NCBI GenBank assembly: GCA_035285325.1
Contig: JAYKJB010000084.1
Coordinates: 1 to 56,705, forward strand
DNA: 56,705 nt
Reading direction: 5' to 3'
DNA from: Candidatus Sericytochromatia bacterium
Lineage (GTDB): Bacteria > Cyanobacteriota > Sericytochromatia > S15B-MN24 > JAQBPE01
Both the position numbers and the translations under genes were made by a program. The notes under the pieces are model-generated. The model was not told where the DNA came from, searched no databases, and was given only the letters and a program-made list of their open reading frames with translations. Positions 35,070 to 44,600 of the stretch are shown in pieces (the first letter of the stretch is position 1; every line of letters starts with the position of its first letter).

Positions 35070-36773
35070 TTGACGCAGCATGCCGATGATGCCACGAATG
35101 GAGCGCCGGGCCTCGCCAGCGGTGGGTCTCATACGGGCCTCCCTGCCGCCTTCGACGCGCTGGACGCCGCCGCCGAGCAAGAGTTGCTTCGTGACCGCGA
35201 AGAGCGCTCGCTGAGGGGCATCTGGAATACCCTGCTGAATCAGGCCATGAGCTTGCTGTCGGCTCAGGACGGCCTGGTGTTCGATCAGCGGGGCAAGTTG
35301 CGTGCCAGTCCTTTCATGCCGCAATCGTGTGACTTTCCGCTGCAAAGCCCGGCCGTTTGGGAGGGGGCCGCGCACGCGCCGCGCGTGATCACCGAGGCTC
35401 CTGGCGCGCTGGTCTCGCATTTTGGCCTGCCAGGGGGCGAGCGTCTCGCGATCGCCCTCGTGTTCGCGCCCGACGAGGTCCCTCTGGAAAGTGGCTCCTC
35501 CTTGTTGGCGTTGCTCACTCGCCACGCCACCGTCTGCGCGAACAGCCTCGACGCTCGCAACCGGGTCGACATGCTGATGGAACTGTCGGGCCTGACCCTG
35601 GAGAATCTGGGCAGTGAGGCACAGAGTGCCCGTACGGATGGCTTGACGGGGCTGGCCACTCACGACTTCTTCCAGCAACGGCTGGCCGAAGAATTGGCCG
35701 CCAGCGATCGCCATCGCACCTCGCTCAGCTTCATGATTTTCGACCTGGACCATTTCAAGTCCATCAACGACACGCACGGGCATCCGGCGGGGGATGCGGT
35801 CCTGAAGGCGGCCGCCGCCATGCTCAAGGACAGCGTGCGCAAGTACGACCTGGTCGCGCGTTACGGGGGCGAGGAGTTTGCCATCATCCTGCCCAACACG
35901 GAGGAAGACGCGGCCTACCATCTCGCCGAACGCCTGCGCAAGCAACTCGAGGGCATGCCCTTCGCCATCAGCGAGACGCGCACGATCAAGGTCACCGCTT
36001 CGATCGGGGTGGCTTGCCGCCTGGAGCAGGACGTCATGCCCAAGGACCTGATCAAACGCGCGGATGTGGCCCTGTATGCCGCCAAGAACGGGGGGCGCAA
36101 CCGGGTCGTGCTGGCGCAGGGGCCGGCCGTGGAGGCCGTCAACGCGATCGGGGCCCCGCGTCAGGGATCACACGAGCTGTTTTATTCGCTGGCACGTGCC
36201 TTCGCCTCGGCCATTGAGGCCCGCATTCCCCTGATGTATGGCCATTCCGAGACGGTGGGAGTCTTGGCGCGACGGATGGGCGAGGTGATCGGCTTGCCTC
36301 CCGAGAAGCAAGAAGCCCTTCAGATTGCCGGCTTGTTGCACGACGTCGGCATGATGAGCGTGCCGGAACGGGTCATCTTCAAGTCGGGCGCTCTGGATGA
36401 GGACGACTGGCGCGCGATGCGCGAGCATCCGGCGCGTGGCGTGGCCTTGCTGGCCAAGTTCAGTACCTTCTCCGGCTTGCTGGAGGCCGTGCTGTACCAC
36501 CATGAGCGCTGGGATGGCACGGGCTATCCGGAAGGCTTGCAGGGGTCAGATATCCCACTGGGGGCCAGGATTCTCTCCATCTGCGACTCTTACGATGCGA
36601 TGCTGCGGGGAGATTACACCTTTTCGAACGGCAGGAAGCCTGAGGATGCCCAGGCCGAAATGATCCGTTGCGCGGGGACCCAGTTCGACCCTGAACTGGT
36701 CAACCTCTTCTTGCGGGTGCTGCAGGAGGATCCGGCCTTGTCCCAGTTGAGTCTGGCCGGCGCAGAGGCGTGA
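35070..36773 (+). CDS. Diguanylate cyclase/phosphodiesterase: GGDEF plus HD-GYP protein
   Basis: A 567-residue cytosolic protein. Residues 35-175 may be a GAF-like sensor. The GGDEF domain has FDLDHFKSIND and the active site GGEEF (266-270), with a product-inhibition I-site RxxD (R257-D260) at the proper 5-residue distance. The HD-GYP domain has H424-D425 (LLHDVG), YHHERWDGTGYP (GYP 485-487) and CDSYDAM. Both catalytic centres look intact, so it could make and break c-di-GMP. TTG 35070 has AAGGA 6 bases upstream, and no better start exists. It is the third gene of the switch operon. Confidence 0.92.
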   Translation: MTQHADDATNGAPGLASGGSHTGLPAAFDALDAAAEQELLRDREERSLRGIWNTLLNQAMSLLSAQDGLVFDQRGKLRASPFMPQSCDFPLQSPAVWEGAAHAPRVITEAPGALVSHFGLPGGERLAIALVFAPDEVPLESGSSLLALLTRHATVCANSLDARNRVDMLMELSGLTLENLGSEAQSARTDGLTGLATHDFFQQRLAEELAASDRHRTSLSFMIFDLDHFKSINDTHGHPAGDAVLKAAAAMLKDSVRKYDLVARYGGEEFAIILPNTEEDAAYHLAERLRKQLEGMPFAISETRTIKVTASIGVACRLEQDVMPKDLIKRADVALYAAKNGGRNRVVLAQGPAVEAVNAIGAPRQGSHELFYSLARAFASAIEARIPLMYGHSETVGVLARRMGEVIGLPPEKQEALQIAGLLHDVGMMSVPERVIFKSGALDEDDWRAMREHPARGVALLAKFSTFSGLLEAVLYHHERWDGTGYPEGLQGSDIPLGARILSICDSYDAMLRGDYTFSNGRKPEDAQAEMIRCAGTQFDPELVNLFLRVLQEDPALSQLSLAGAEA

Positions 36774-36934
36774 CGGCAGCGTGCCTCCCGGTGGGCGGAT
36801 GTCCCGGCGGCGGGCGATGCGGGCGAAGGGCGCCGGAGGAGATTGGGTATAAGGTCGATGGGGCGGTTCAGGTCGCGAGAAGTTTTCCTTCCGTGGCCGC
36901 CCGGTGACGCTGCCTGATTTGGCCGGAAGGACCC

Positions 36935-37981
36935 GTGCCCGACCCTCGTCTCCTCGATTGTAGCTGGCTTTTGCGCGCGCTCCGTTCAGGCGGGGTGGGC
37001 CTGTGCGTGCTTGCAGTCGCCCTCCACATCGCCGGCTGTCGCAGCGGACGGGGTAACAACGTCATCATTCTCACGCCCACGGTGCTGAGCGCGCCGGAGG
37101 GCCAGTACGCGGCAGCGCGACGGGGGGAACTGCTCGCGCCAGGCCGACTGGTCGGCAAGGTGGGACGTTTCGACGGCCAGCGTTTCCAGGCAGCCGCCGG
37201 GGTAGAGGTCTGGCTGGACGACGGGGGGATCAGGACGGTCACCGACGGGGCCGGCTACTACGGGTTCGAGCGGGTCGGCACGGGGCTGCATCGCGTCTCG
37301 CTTCGTTCTCCCGAGGCCCACCCGATGGTGGTCTCGTTCCGCGCCAATCCCTTGACCGGACTGGGGCGAGTCAATCTTCCGCTCATTCCCCTGGCCCTGA
37401 CTGGCGAAGGCGAGAAGGAAAACATCGCGCTGGCGGGAATCGTGACGGACCCGCGCGGGGCCGCGCTCCCGGGGGGAACCGTTCGGCTGGTGGACTCCCT
37501 CACCGAGGTGGGCAACTGGTCGGCGCGTGCCGATGAGGATGGTTTCTGGTCCGTCACGCTGAAAGGCGTCCGCCGTGGCGTGTCCGTTTCGGGGGTGGCC
37601 AACATGACGGCCTATGGGCGAACGCCGGGTGGCATTCAGGTCGAGACCGTCACCGTCCAGACCCTCGGGCTGGATGCTTCGCCCACCCACGCCCTGATTG
37701 CCGGAACCACGGCCTTTGGGGTGCCGCAATCGTTGGCGTGGGCCTCGACCGGCAATCGCCAGGGGGTGTTGCAGGGGGAGTCCATGCCGCAGCGGCGGGA
37801 CGAAGTAATGTTGCGCTTCCGAAAGGGAGAAACGACCTACGAAACCTTGCCGACGGAAACCACCGATCGGACCCTGTCCGTTCAGTGGCCCGCTGCGTTC
37901 GAGGCCCCCGGCACGGTTGAGGTGCTCCCGCTGGGCCTGGTCCCGCCGCAGGCGGCCCCGCCCAGCGTGCCGGTGCCCTGA
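36935..37981 (+). CDS. Predicted lipoprotein with two carboxypeptidase-regulatory-like domains
   Basis: A 348-residue protein of unknown function. The long signal ends HIAGC (Cys35). Residues 70-125 (GVEVWLDDGGIRTVTDGAGYYGF) and 170-215 (IVTDPRGAALPGGTVRLVD) are two CarboxypepD_reg-like beta-sandwiches, quoted only in part. These usually mediate surface binding. The GTG start has GGAAGGA 3 bases upstream, a short spacing. A -10-like TATAAG lies at 36848-36853. It stands alone and converges with plsC. Confidence 0.75.
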   Translation: MPDPRLLDCSWLLRALRSGGVGLCVLAVALHIAGCRSGRGNNVIILTPTVLSAPEGQYAAARRGELLAPGRLVGKVGRFDGQRFQAAAGVEVWLDDGGIRTVTDGAGYYGFERVGTGLHRVSLRSPEAHPMVVSFRANPLTGLGRVNLPLIPLALTGEGEKENIALAGIVTDPRGAALPGGTVRLVDSLTEVGNWSARADEDGFWSVTLKGVRRGVSVSGVANMTAYGRTPGGIQVETVTVQTLGLDASPTHALIAGTTAFGVPQSLAWASTGNRQGVLQGESMPQRRDEVMLRFRKGETTYETLPTETTDRTLSVQWPAAFEAPGTVEVLPLGLVPPQAAPPSVPVP

Positions 37982-38005
37982 GGTCGGGCGCGGAACATCA
38001 CGGAT

Positions 38006-38743
38006 CTAGCCCGTCGCATGGGAGGGCGTGGCCAGCAAGGCTTCAATGGCCTGGCGGGTGGTCTGACTCAGGGCCTCCAGGGTGTCTTTGCCGTAGTCCG
38101 CAGGGTCAATCGGCGCTCCAAAATGCAACACCACCGTCCCCGGGAAGGTCCACCAGCGCCCGGTCGCCATGATGGCGGCGGCCCCCTGAAACGCAAAAGG
38201 TACGATCGGGGCGCCTGCGTCGATGGCCATATGGAAACCGCCCTTTTTGAATGCCCCCAGCTGTCCGTCGCGCGTGCGCGTGCCCTCCGGAAAGACCAGA
38301 AAATTGCAGCCTTCGGCCAGACGACGGCTGGCCTCCTGGGCCACCCTCCTGGCCTCCTCAGGGTCCTTGCGGCGGGAAACCTCCACGTTGCCCCAGCGAC
38401 GCATCATGGGCCCGTAGATCGGTATTTTGAAATTCTCCGTCTTCTCAAAACCAGCCAGCGGGCTCGGCAGGGCTGTCGCCAGGATCAGGTGATCCAGCCA
38501 ATTGACGTGGTTTCCCATGTACAGGGCCGCCCGATCGCGAGGGAGGTGCGACAGCCCCTCAATCCGCACCTTGATGCCGGCCAGGCGCAGGGCCAGACCG
38601 AACACGCCCTGAATGAAGCCCCAGGCGCGCGCGCGCGGCCACACGCTGATGACCAGCATGATGGGCGGGAAGCCCAACAGAGCCAGGGCCGTCAGGACCG
38701 AGTAGATACGCAGGGAGCCGGCGAGGCGACAGATGAGGGGCAA
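38006..38743 (-). CDS. plsC: 1-acyl-sn-glycerol-3-phosphate acyltransferase (PlsC family)
   Basis: A 245-residue membrane-associated enzyme that adds a second acyl chain to lysophosphatidic acid. An N-terminal hydrophobic segment (residues 14-35) is followed by the acceptor motif NHVNWLD (H79xxxxD84), FEKTENFKIPIYGPMM, and FPEGTRT (151-157). The start is TTG 38743 by homology, with no clear ribosome-binding site. In myxobacteria an acyltransferase domain is fused to the third PUFA synthase protein. Here a free one lies about 1.2 kb from the synthase operon on the other strand and could place its product into phospholipid. Confidence 0.88.
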   Translation of the reverse strand: MPLICRLAGSLRIYSVLTALALLGFPPIMLVISVWPRARAWGFIQGVFGLALRLAGIKVRIEGLSHLPRDRAALYMGNHVNWLDHLILATALPSPLAGFEKTENFKIPIYGPMMRRWGNVEVSRRKDPEEARRVAQEASRRLAEGCNFLVFPEGTRTRDGQLGAFKKGGFHMAIDAGAPIVPFAFQGAAAIMATGRWWTFPGTVVLHFGAPIDPADYGKDTLEALSQTTRQAIEALLATPSHATG

Positions 38744-38772
38744 TGGGCGGAACCGGTGCAGGACGCGCCTGG

Positions 38773-39762
38773 TCAGCGGTCCTTGGGAAAGGGGTCGAGC
38801 GCAGCCACGTCCAGCCGACCTTGGCCATTGTACAGGACCCGCAACGGGCCCCCGTGGAGTTCCGTCGCCTTCATATGGTCGGTCACCTGAAAGACGGGGT
38901 AACCCGAGACCTTCGACATCCGGACCGTACCGGGACGCAACTTGTTGATGAACCAGGAGGAGACTTCCGTGCAGTACATCGCGGCTTCCGAGGCACGCGT
39001 GGCTGGGGCCGCGGCCAGCAAGGTGCGGTCATAGGGACGGCCGACCAGGCCTTTGAGTTCTTGCAACACGGCCTGAACACGGGCGGGGTCGGCGTCCAGC
39101 TCCAACAGCACCACGGAATTGCGCTGGGAACGGCGGGCGTACTCGTTCCAGTCTTCCTCCACGACGCCCCGCATCTCCCGTGCCTGGTTTCCCATCAGGC
39201 GGTCCATGGCGCGTCGGACCAGCCCTCCGACTCCCCGATAGGCCTCCACCTCGCCATACTGGGCGAGGGCCTGAGTGATGCTCACGCGCCCATCGGCCTT
39301 GACTCCGGAGACCACGAAACAGTGAACCGTTTCCGGGCCGGCGCCCGAAATGCCAATCACGACCTTGCCCTCCCGAGGTTTGAAGTGGCTGGCCATGATC
39401 TGGCGCGCCGACTCGATCGTTGCGGTTTCCAACGGGGCGGGGGAGGGACCCTCCGGCTTGTCGGCAGGCGGATTGAACCGCGCCTTCACGATCGCCCCGC
39501 TGACCTCTCCCACCCAGCGGTTCAGCCAAGGCAGGTGGACCATCAAGCGATAGGCTGTTCCCATCACGGCCGCCAATGCTTGCTGTTTCGCCCCCGCCGT
39601 CGAAGGTTTGTCTGCGGAGACGGCCCCTGGCGCGCCGAGCGGCCGTTGATCCGGCTGCTGATCGGGTGTCGGCGGGAACGAGGGCGGCGGGCCGCTGACA
39701 CGCCGTGAAGCGACGATGGGGGCTGGCACAGGGGCCACGCGAGACGCGATGGATGGGGGCAT
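38773..39762 (-). CDS. YiiX/YebB-like (NlpC/P60 superfamily, permuted papain fold) protein
   Basis: A 329-residue protein. Residues 1-55 are Pro/Ser/Ala-rich and disordered, with no signal peptide. The later half fits the permuted NlpC/P60 pattern: a His (H147 in ETVHCFVVSG), GRPYD at 241-245, and C264 in AMYCTEVSSWF, the usual Cys nucleophile site (YCSEL in YiiX). Such enzymes are amidases or thioesterases acting on peptides or lipids, but the substrate is unknown. ATG 39762 has AAAGGAG 8 bases upstream. It is divergent from the synthase operon and 29 bases upstream of plsC on the same strand. TTAA repeats lie about 60 bases upstream. Confidence 0.62.
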   Translation of the reverse strand: MPPSIASRVAPVPAPIVASRRVSGPPPSFPPTPDQQPDQRPLGAPGAVSADKPSTAGAKQQALAAVMGTAYRLMVHLPWLNRWVGEVSGAIVKARFNPPADKPEGPSPAPLETATIESARQIMASHFKPREGKVVIGISGAGPETVHCFVVSGVKADGRVSITQALAQYGEVEAYRGVGGLVRRAMDRLMGNQAREMRGVVEEDWNEYARRSQRNSVVLLELDADPARVQAVLQELKGLVGRPYDRTLLAAAPATRASEAAMYCTEVSSWFINKLRPGTVRMSKVSGYPVFQVTDHMKATELHGGPLRVLYNGQGRLDVAALDPFPKDR

Positions 39763-39820
39763 TGGGCACGCTCCTTTTCCTGTCCTATCGCCAGCGAGCC
39801 CGAGCTGCACGGTAAATTTC

Positions 39821-39850
39821 ATTTTTATTTTTGGTTAAGCAATGTTTAAT
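39821..39850 (-). promoter_or_regulatory. Pho-box-like triple repeat upstream of the YiiX-like gene
   Basis: Read on the minus strand: ATTAAACA (39850-39843), CTTAACCA (39839-39832), ATAAAAAT (39828-39821), exactly 11 bp apart. It lies in the divergent region shared with the PUFA synthase operon, so it could influence both directions. Confidence 0.5.
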
Positions 39851-39936
39851 TAAGTCCGGGCGAGTGCCCCCGGGGAGGCGTGCTCCCCCCGGCAGGCAGG
39901 CGTGACCGCGCTTTTTGCCCCGGATGGGCGCCCGAC

Positions 39937-39965
39937 TTGAGAGAAGCCGCGCGATTCCCTATCCT
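39937..39965 (+). promoter_or_regulatory. Promoter of the PUFA synthase operon (predicts leaderless mRNA)
   Basis: TTGAGA (39937-39942), a 17-base spacer, and TATCCT (39960-39965). Transcription would start at about 39972, only 4 bases before the pfaD ATG, which has no Shine-Dalgarno site. Confidence 0.6.
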
Positions 39966-39975
39966 GTGTAAGACC

Positions 39976-41595
39976 ATGATCATCTCTCCTCCTCACACCT
40001 CGCCTGGCTGGATCGCTGGCGCCGAATCGCCGCAGTTCGATGCAGGCGCTCTGGCCCAGGCGGTGACCCGCATCCGCGAACCGCTACACGTGCTGAAACA
40101 CGCGTCTTCCGGCGCCGTGGGGGTCGCCTTTGGCGGCGAGTTGAGCGGCGAACGTAGCACGGAGCACGCCTGGCTCGGCACCTTGCCGCCGCTGTGGCCG
40201 GAGTGGATCGGCGATCGCGCCTTCAACGAGGCCCACGGCGTTCGGTTTCCTTACATCGGCGGGGAAATGGCCAATGGCATCGCCTCGGTGGAGATGGTGC
40301 TCGCTCTGGCCAAGGCCGGCATGCTGGGATTCTTCGGGGCCGCTGGCCTTTCGCCTGCCCGCATCGAGGAATCGGTGCAACGCTTGGCCGCTGAACTGGG
40401 CCCTGACGGCCCCTCCTGGGGGGCCAACCTGATCCATTCCTTGCACGAACCGGCGCTGGAAGAGCGCACGGTCGATATCTTTCTCGCGCACGGGGTCAAG
40501 CGGGTCTCCGCCTCGGCCTTCATGGGGTTGACCCCGGCGATCGTCCGCTACGCCTACACCGGCATCCATGTGGACGCCACGGGCCAGATCGTGCGCCCCA
40601 ATCACGTGTTCGCCAAGATCTCTCGGGCCGAGACCGCGCGGGCCTTCGCCTCGCCTGCGCCCTCCGCCATGCTGCAGGCCCTGGTCGCGCGCGGCGCCCT
40701 GTCACCCGAGGAGGCCGCCCTCGCCGCGCAGTTGCCGGTGGCGGAGGATCTGACGGCCGAGTCCGACAGCGGCGGGCACACCGACAATCGCCCCTTGGGA
40801 GCCCTTTTCCCCACCATCCGGGCCTTGGCGGATGAACTGGCCGCTCAGCGGGGTTATCCCCGCGCGATTCGGGTCGGAGCGGCCGGGGGGCTCGGCACGC
40901 CTTCTGCGGTGGCCGCAGCCTTTTCATACGGGGCCGCCTACGTGATGACAGGTTCGGTCAATCAGAGTGCGGTCGAGGCAGGCCAGTCCGAGATGGCCCG
41001 GCGCTTGCTGGCTCAGGCAGACATGGCCGACGTGATCATGTGTCCGGCCGGCGACATGTTCGAACTCGGCGTCAAGGTTCAGGTACTCAAGAAGGGAACC
41101 ATGTTCGCCTCGCGGGCCCAGCGTCTGTACGAGCTATACACCGCCCACGATAGCCTGGAGTCGATTCCCGCGGAGATGCGGGCCAAACTGGAGAAAGATG
41201 TCTTTCAGCAAACCCTGGCGGAAGTGTGGGCGGAGTGTCAGCGTTATTTCACCCTGCGTGATCCGGTCCAGCTGACCCGGGCCGAACGCGACAGCAAACA
41301 CCGCATGGCGCTCGTCTTTCGCTGGTATCTGGGCCAGTCGAGTCGCTGGGCGATCGCCGGTCTGCCCGAACGCAAGCTCGATTACCAGATCTGGTGCGGC
41401 CCCGCGATGGGGGCCTTCAACACGTGGGTCAAGGGGACCTTCCTGGAGGACCCGGCCGCGCGGACGGTGGCCCAGATCGGACTCAACCTGCTCGAAGGGG
41501 CCGCCGTGGTGACGCGGGCCCAACAGCTTCGAACCTTCGGGGCCCCGGTGCCCCCCGCTGCTTTCCATTACAGGCCCCGGCCGTTGACGGCCTGA
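39976..41595 (+). CDS. pfaD: PfaD-type trans-acting enoyl reductase of the PUFA synthase
   Basis: A 539-residue FMN TIM-barrel protein of the 2-nitropropane dioxygenase-like PfaD family, which reduces enoyl-ACP intermediates for polyunsaturated-fatty-acid or polyketide synthases. Typical segments are YIGGEMANGIASVEMV, GFFGAAGLSP, the FMN-phosphate site RVGAAGGLGTPSA, YVMTGSVNQS and CPAGDMFELGVKVQVL. A C-terminal helical region of about 170 residues is normal for the family. ATG 39976 directly follows the predicted transcription start. It is the first of three synthase genes; pfaA follows after 27 bases. This ER-first order matches myxobacterial clusters (pfa1). Confidence 0.93.
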   Translation: MIISPPHTSPGWIAGAESPQFDAGALAQAVTRIREPLHVLKHASSGAVGVAFGGELSGERSTEHAWLGTLPPLWPEWIGDRAFNEAHGVRFPYIGGEMANGIASVEMVLALAKAGMLGFFGAAGLSPARIEESVQRLAAELGPDGPSWGANLIHSLHEPALEERTVDIFLAHGVKRVSASAFMGLTPAIVRYAYTGIHVDATGQIVRPNHVFAKISRAETARAFASPAPSAMLQALVARGALSPEEAALAAQLPVAEDLTAESDSGGHTDNRPLGALFPTIRALADELAAQRGYPRAIRVGAAGGLGTPSAVAAAFSYGAAYVMTGSVNQSAVEAGQSEMARRLLAQADMADVIMCPAGDMFELGVKVQVLKKGTMFASRAQRLYELYTAHDSLESIPAEMRAKLEKDVFQQTLAEVWAECQRYFTLRDPVQLTRAERDSKHRMALVFRWYLGQSSRWAIAGLPERKLDYQIWCGPAMGAFNTWVKGTFLEDPAARTVAQIGLNLLEGAAVVTRAQQLRTFGAPVPPAAFHYRPRPLTA

Positions 41596-41622
41596 CCGTC
41601 TCGATCTCGAGGAACCACCCCC

Positions 41623-44600
41623 ATGCCCCGGTCTCCCCAAACGATGCCCCCGATCGCCGTTGTCGGCGTGAGCGCCCTGTTCCCTGGCTCGTCCGATGCC
41701 CAGGGGTTCTGGCGTGACATTCTCGCGGCGCGTGACCTGATCGGGGACGTCCCGGAATCCCACTGGCTGGTCGACGATTATTACGACCCGGACCCCAGCG
41801 CCAAGGACAAAACGTACTGCAAGCGGGGGGGCTTCTTGTCCGCCGTCGATTTCGATCCGGTCGAGTTCGGCATCCCCCCGAGCATCCTGCCCGCCACCGA
41901 TACCTCGCAGCTGCTGGCGTTGCTGGTGGCCAAGCAGGTGCTGGACGATGCCACGCGCGGCCAGTTCGCGTCGATGGACAAGGAGCGCTGCAGCGTGATC
42001 CTCGGGGTCACCAGCGGACAGGAACTCTTCATCGAGATGGCCAGCCGCCTCCAACGCCCGATCTGGGTCAAGGCCATGCGGGAGGGTGGATTGCCCGAAA
42101 GCCAGGTGCAGGCCTTGGCGGAGAAGATGGCCGATTCCTACGTGCCCTGGCAGGAATCGTCGTTCCCGGGCTTGCTGGGCAACGTGGTCGCAGGGCGGAT
42201 CGCCAATCGGTTCGACCTCGGTGGCACCAATTGTGTCACCGATGCGGCCTGTGCCAGTTCTCTCTCGGCCCTGGCGATGGGCATCAATGAACTGGTGCTG
42301 GGCCACTCCGACATGGTCATCACCGGCGGGGTCGACACCTTCAACGACATCTCGATGTACATGTGTTTCTCCAAGACGCCGGCGCTCTCGCCGACCGGGG
42401 ACTGCCGTCCCTTCTCGGACCAGGCGGATGGCACGATCTTGGGAGAAGGCTTGGCCATGATCGCGCTCAAGCGCCTCGAAGACGCGGAACGCGATGGTGA
42501 CCGCATCTACGCCGTCCTCAAGGGGCTTGGGAGTTCCTCCGACGGCCGCGCGCTGAGCGTGTACGCGCCCTTGTCCGCAGGGCAGGCCAAGGCGTTGCGC
42601 CGCGCCTATGACAGCGCGGGGTACGGCCCCGACACCGTCGAGTTGGTGGAGGCTCACGGCACCGGCACCAAGGCCGGCGACGCCGCTGAGTTCGGCGGCC
42701 TGCAGATGGTGTTCGATGAAACGCGCCGCGCCGACCGGCAGTGGTGCGCGCTGGGCTCCGTGAAAAGTCAGATCGGGCACACCAAGGCGACGGCGGGTGC
42801 AGCCAGTCTCTTCAAGACCATCATGGCCCTGCACCACAAGGTGCTGCCGCCCACCATCAAGGTGGAGCGCCCCAACCCGAAGCTCAACCTGCCTGAAACG
42901 GCCTTCTACATCAACACGCAAGCCCGGCCGTGGGTGCGTGGCAAGGACCATCCTCGCCGGGCGTCCGTCAGTTCCTTCGGCTTCGGCGGCAGCAACTTCC
43001 ACGTCACCTTCGAAGAATATCGCGGCTCAGCCGAATCCGCGCCGCGCATGCGCACCCTGCCGACCGAGCTGGTACTGCTCTCGGCGGATTCCGCGACGGC
43101 CTTGCTGGGCGCGGCGGAGGCCTTGCTGTCCGGTGAGGCCGTGGAGGCCGCTCAGGCAGAGGGCATCGTGCGCTTTCTGGCGCATCGCACGCAGGCCACC
43201 TACGACGCGAACAAGCCCTACCGCCTGGCGCTGGTCGCCGCGGATGCCTTGGAACTCCAGGGCAAGCTGACGCAGGCCAGAGAGACCATTCAAGCGGCGC
43301 CCGACAGCCCGTTCGCGAATCCCGCAGGCGTCTACTACGGGGTGGGGGCCGCGGCAGGCCCTGTGGCCTTCCTGTTCCCCGGACAGGGCAGCCAGTACGT
43401 GGGCATGGGAGCTGACCTGGCCATGGCCTTTGACCGCGCGCGGATGGTCTGGGATCAGGCGGCCGCGATCGAGATGCTGGACCCCCTGACGGGCAAGCCC
43501 AGTCAGCGCTTGCACGACGTGGCCTTCCCCATTCCCGTGTTCGACGATGCCGATCGGGAGGCGCAGCAGGCGCGCTTGACGGCCACCGAATGGGCCCAGC
43601 CGGCGCTGGGCGCTGCCAGCCTCGCGACGCTGGCGCTGCTGCGGGCCTCCGGGCTTCGGCCGGCCAGCGTGGGCGGCCACTCCTTCGGGGAAGTCACGGC
43701 GCTCGCGGCGGCTGGTGTGGTCGAGGAACGGGCCGCCCTGCGGATCGCGCGGCGGCGCGGGGAACTGATGGCCAAGGCGGCCGCCGAGGGCGGTAGCCCG
43801 GGGGCCATGACGGCGGTGGTTGCCTCGGCGGCTGAACTGCGTCAGCACACCGAAGTCTGGGGCTTGCCCGTGGTGGTGGCCAATGACAACGGGCCCCGCC
43901 AGGTGGTGCTCTCCGGACCCCAGGAGGCCATCGTGCAGGCCGAGGCCAAGCTCAAGGCGGCTGGCTTGCGGGCCCGGCGCTTGCCTGTGGCGACGGCCTT
44001 TCATTCGCCGCTGGTGGCCCCCTCCGCCAAGCCGTTCGCCGATTTCCTGGCCGGCATCGAGTTCCGTCCCGCCTCCTTGCCGGTGATGAGCAATGCCGAG
44101 GCGGCCGCCTACCCGAAGGCCGACCCCGAAGGGCAGCGGGCGCTGCTGGCGTCGCAGCTGGCCCAGTCCGTTCGCTTCGTGGAGATGATCGACGCCATGT
44201 ACGCGGCCGGTGCGCGGGTCTTCCTGGAGGTTGGCCCCGGGGCGGTTCTGACGGGCCTGGTCTCCGAGATTCTCAAGGGGCGCCCGCACCAGGCGATCGC
44301 CACGGACCGCCGCGGCCTTTCCGGCGTGACGGCCCTGTGGCATGCTTTGGGTCAGCTGGCGGTGGCGGGCTCCTCCATGGATTACATGCCGCTTTGGGAA
44401 GGCTTTGCCGTGCCGGTCGACCCCCGCGCGCGGAAAAAGCCTGCCTTCGCGTTGCCCATCACGGGCACCAACTACGGCAAGGTGTATCCTCCGCCGGGCG
44501 GAGCCGCCGCGTTGCCGCCTCCCAATCCGGAGCAACCTGAACGTTTCGACCCGCCTCCGACTCCCGTTTCCCCTCCGGTGTCCGCCCCAGCCGCGGCGCC

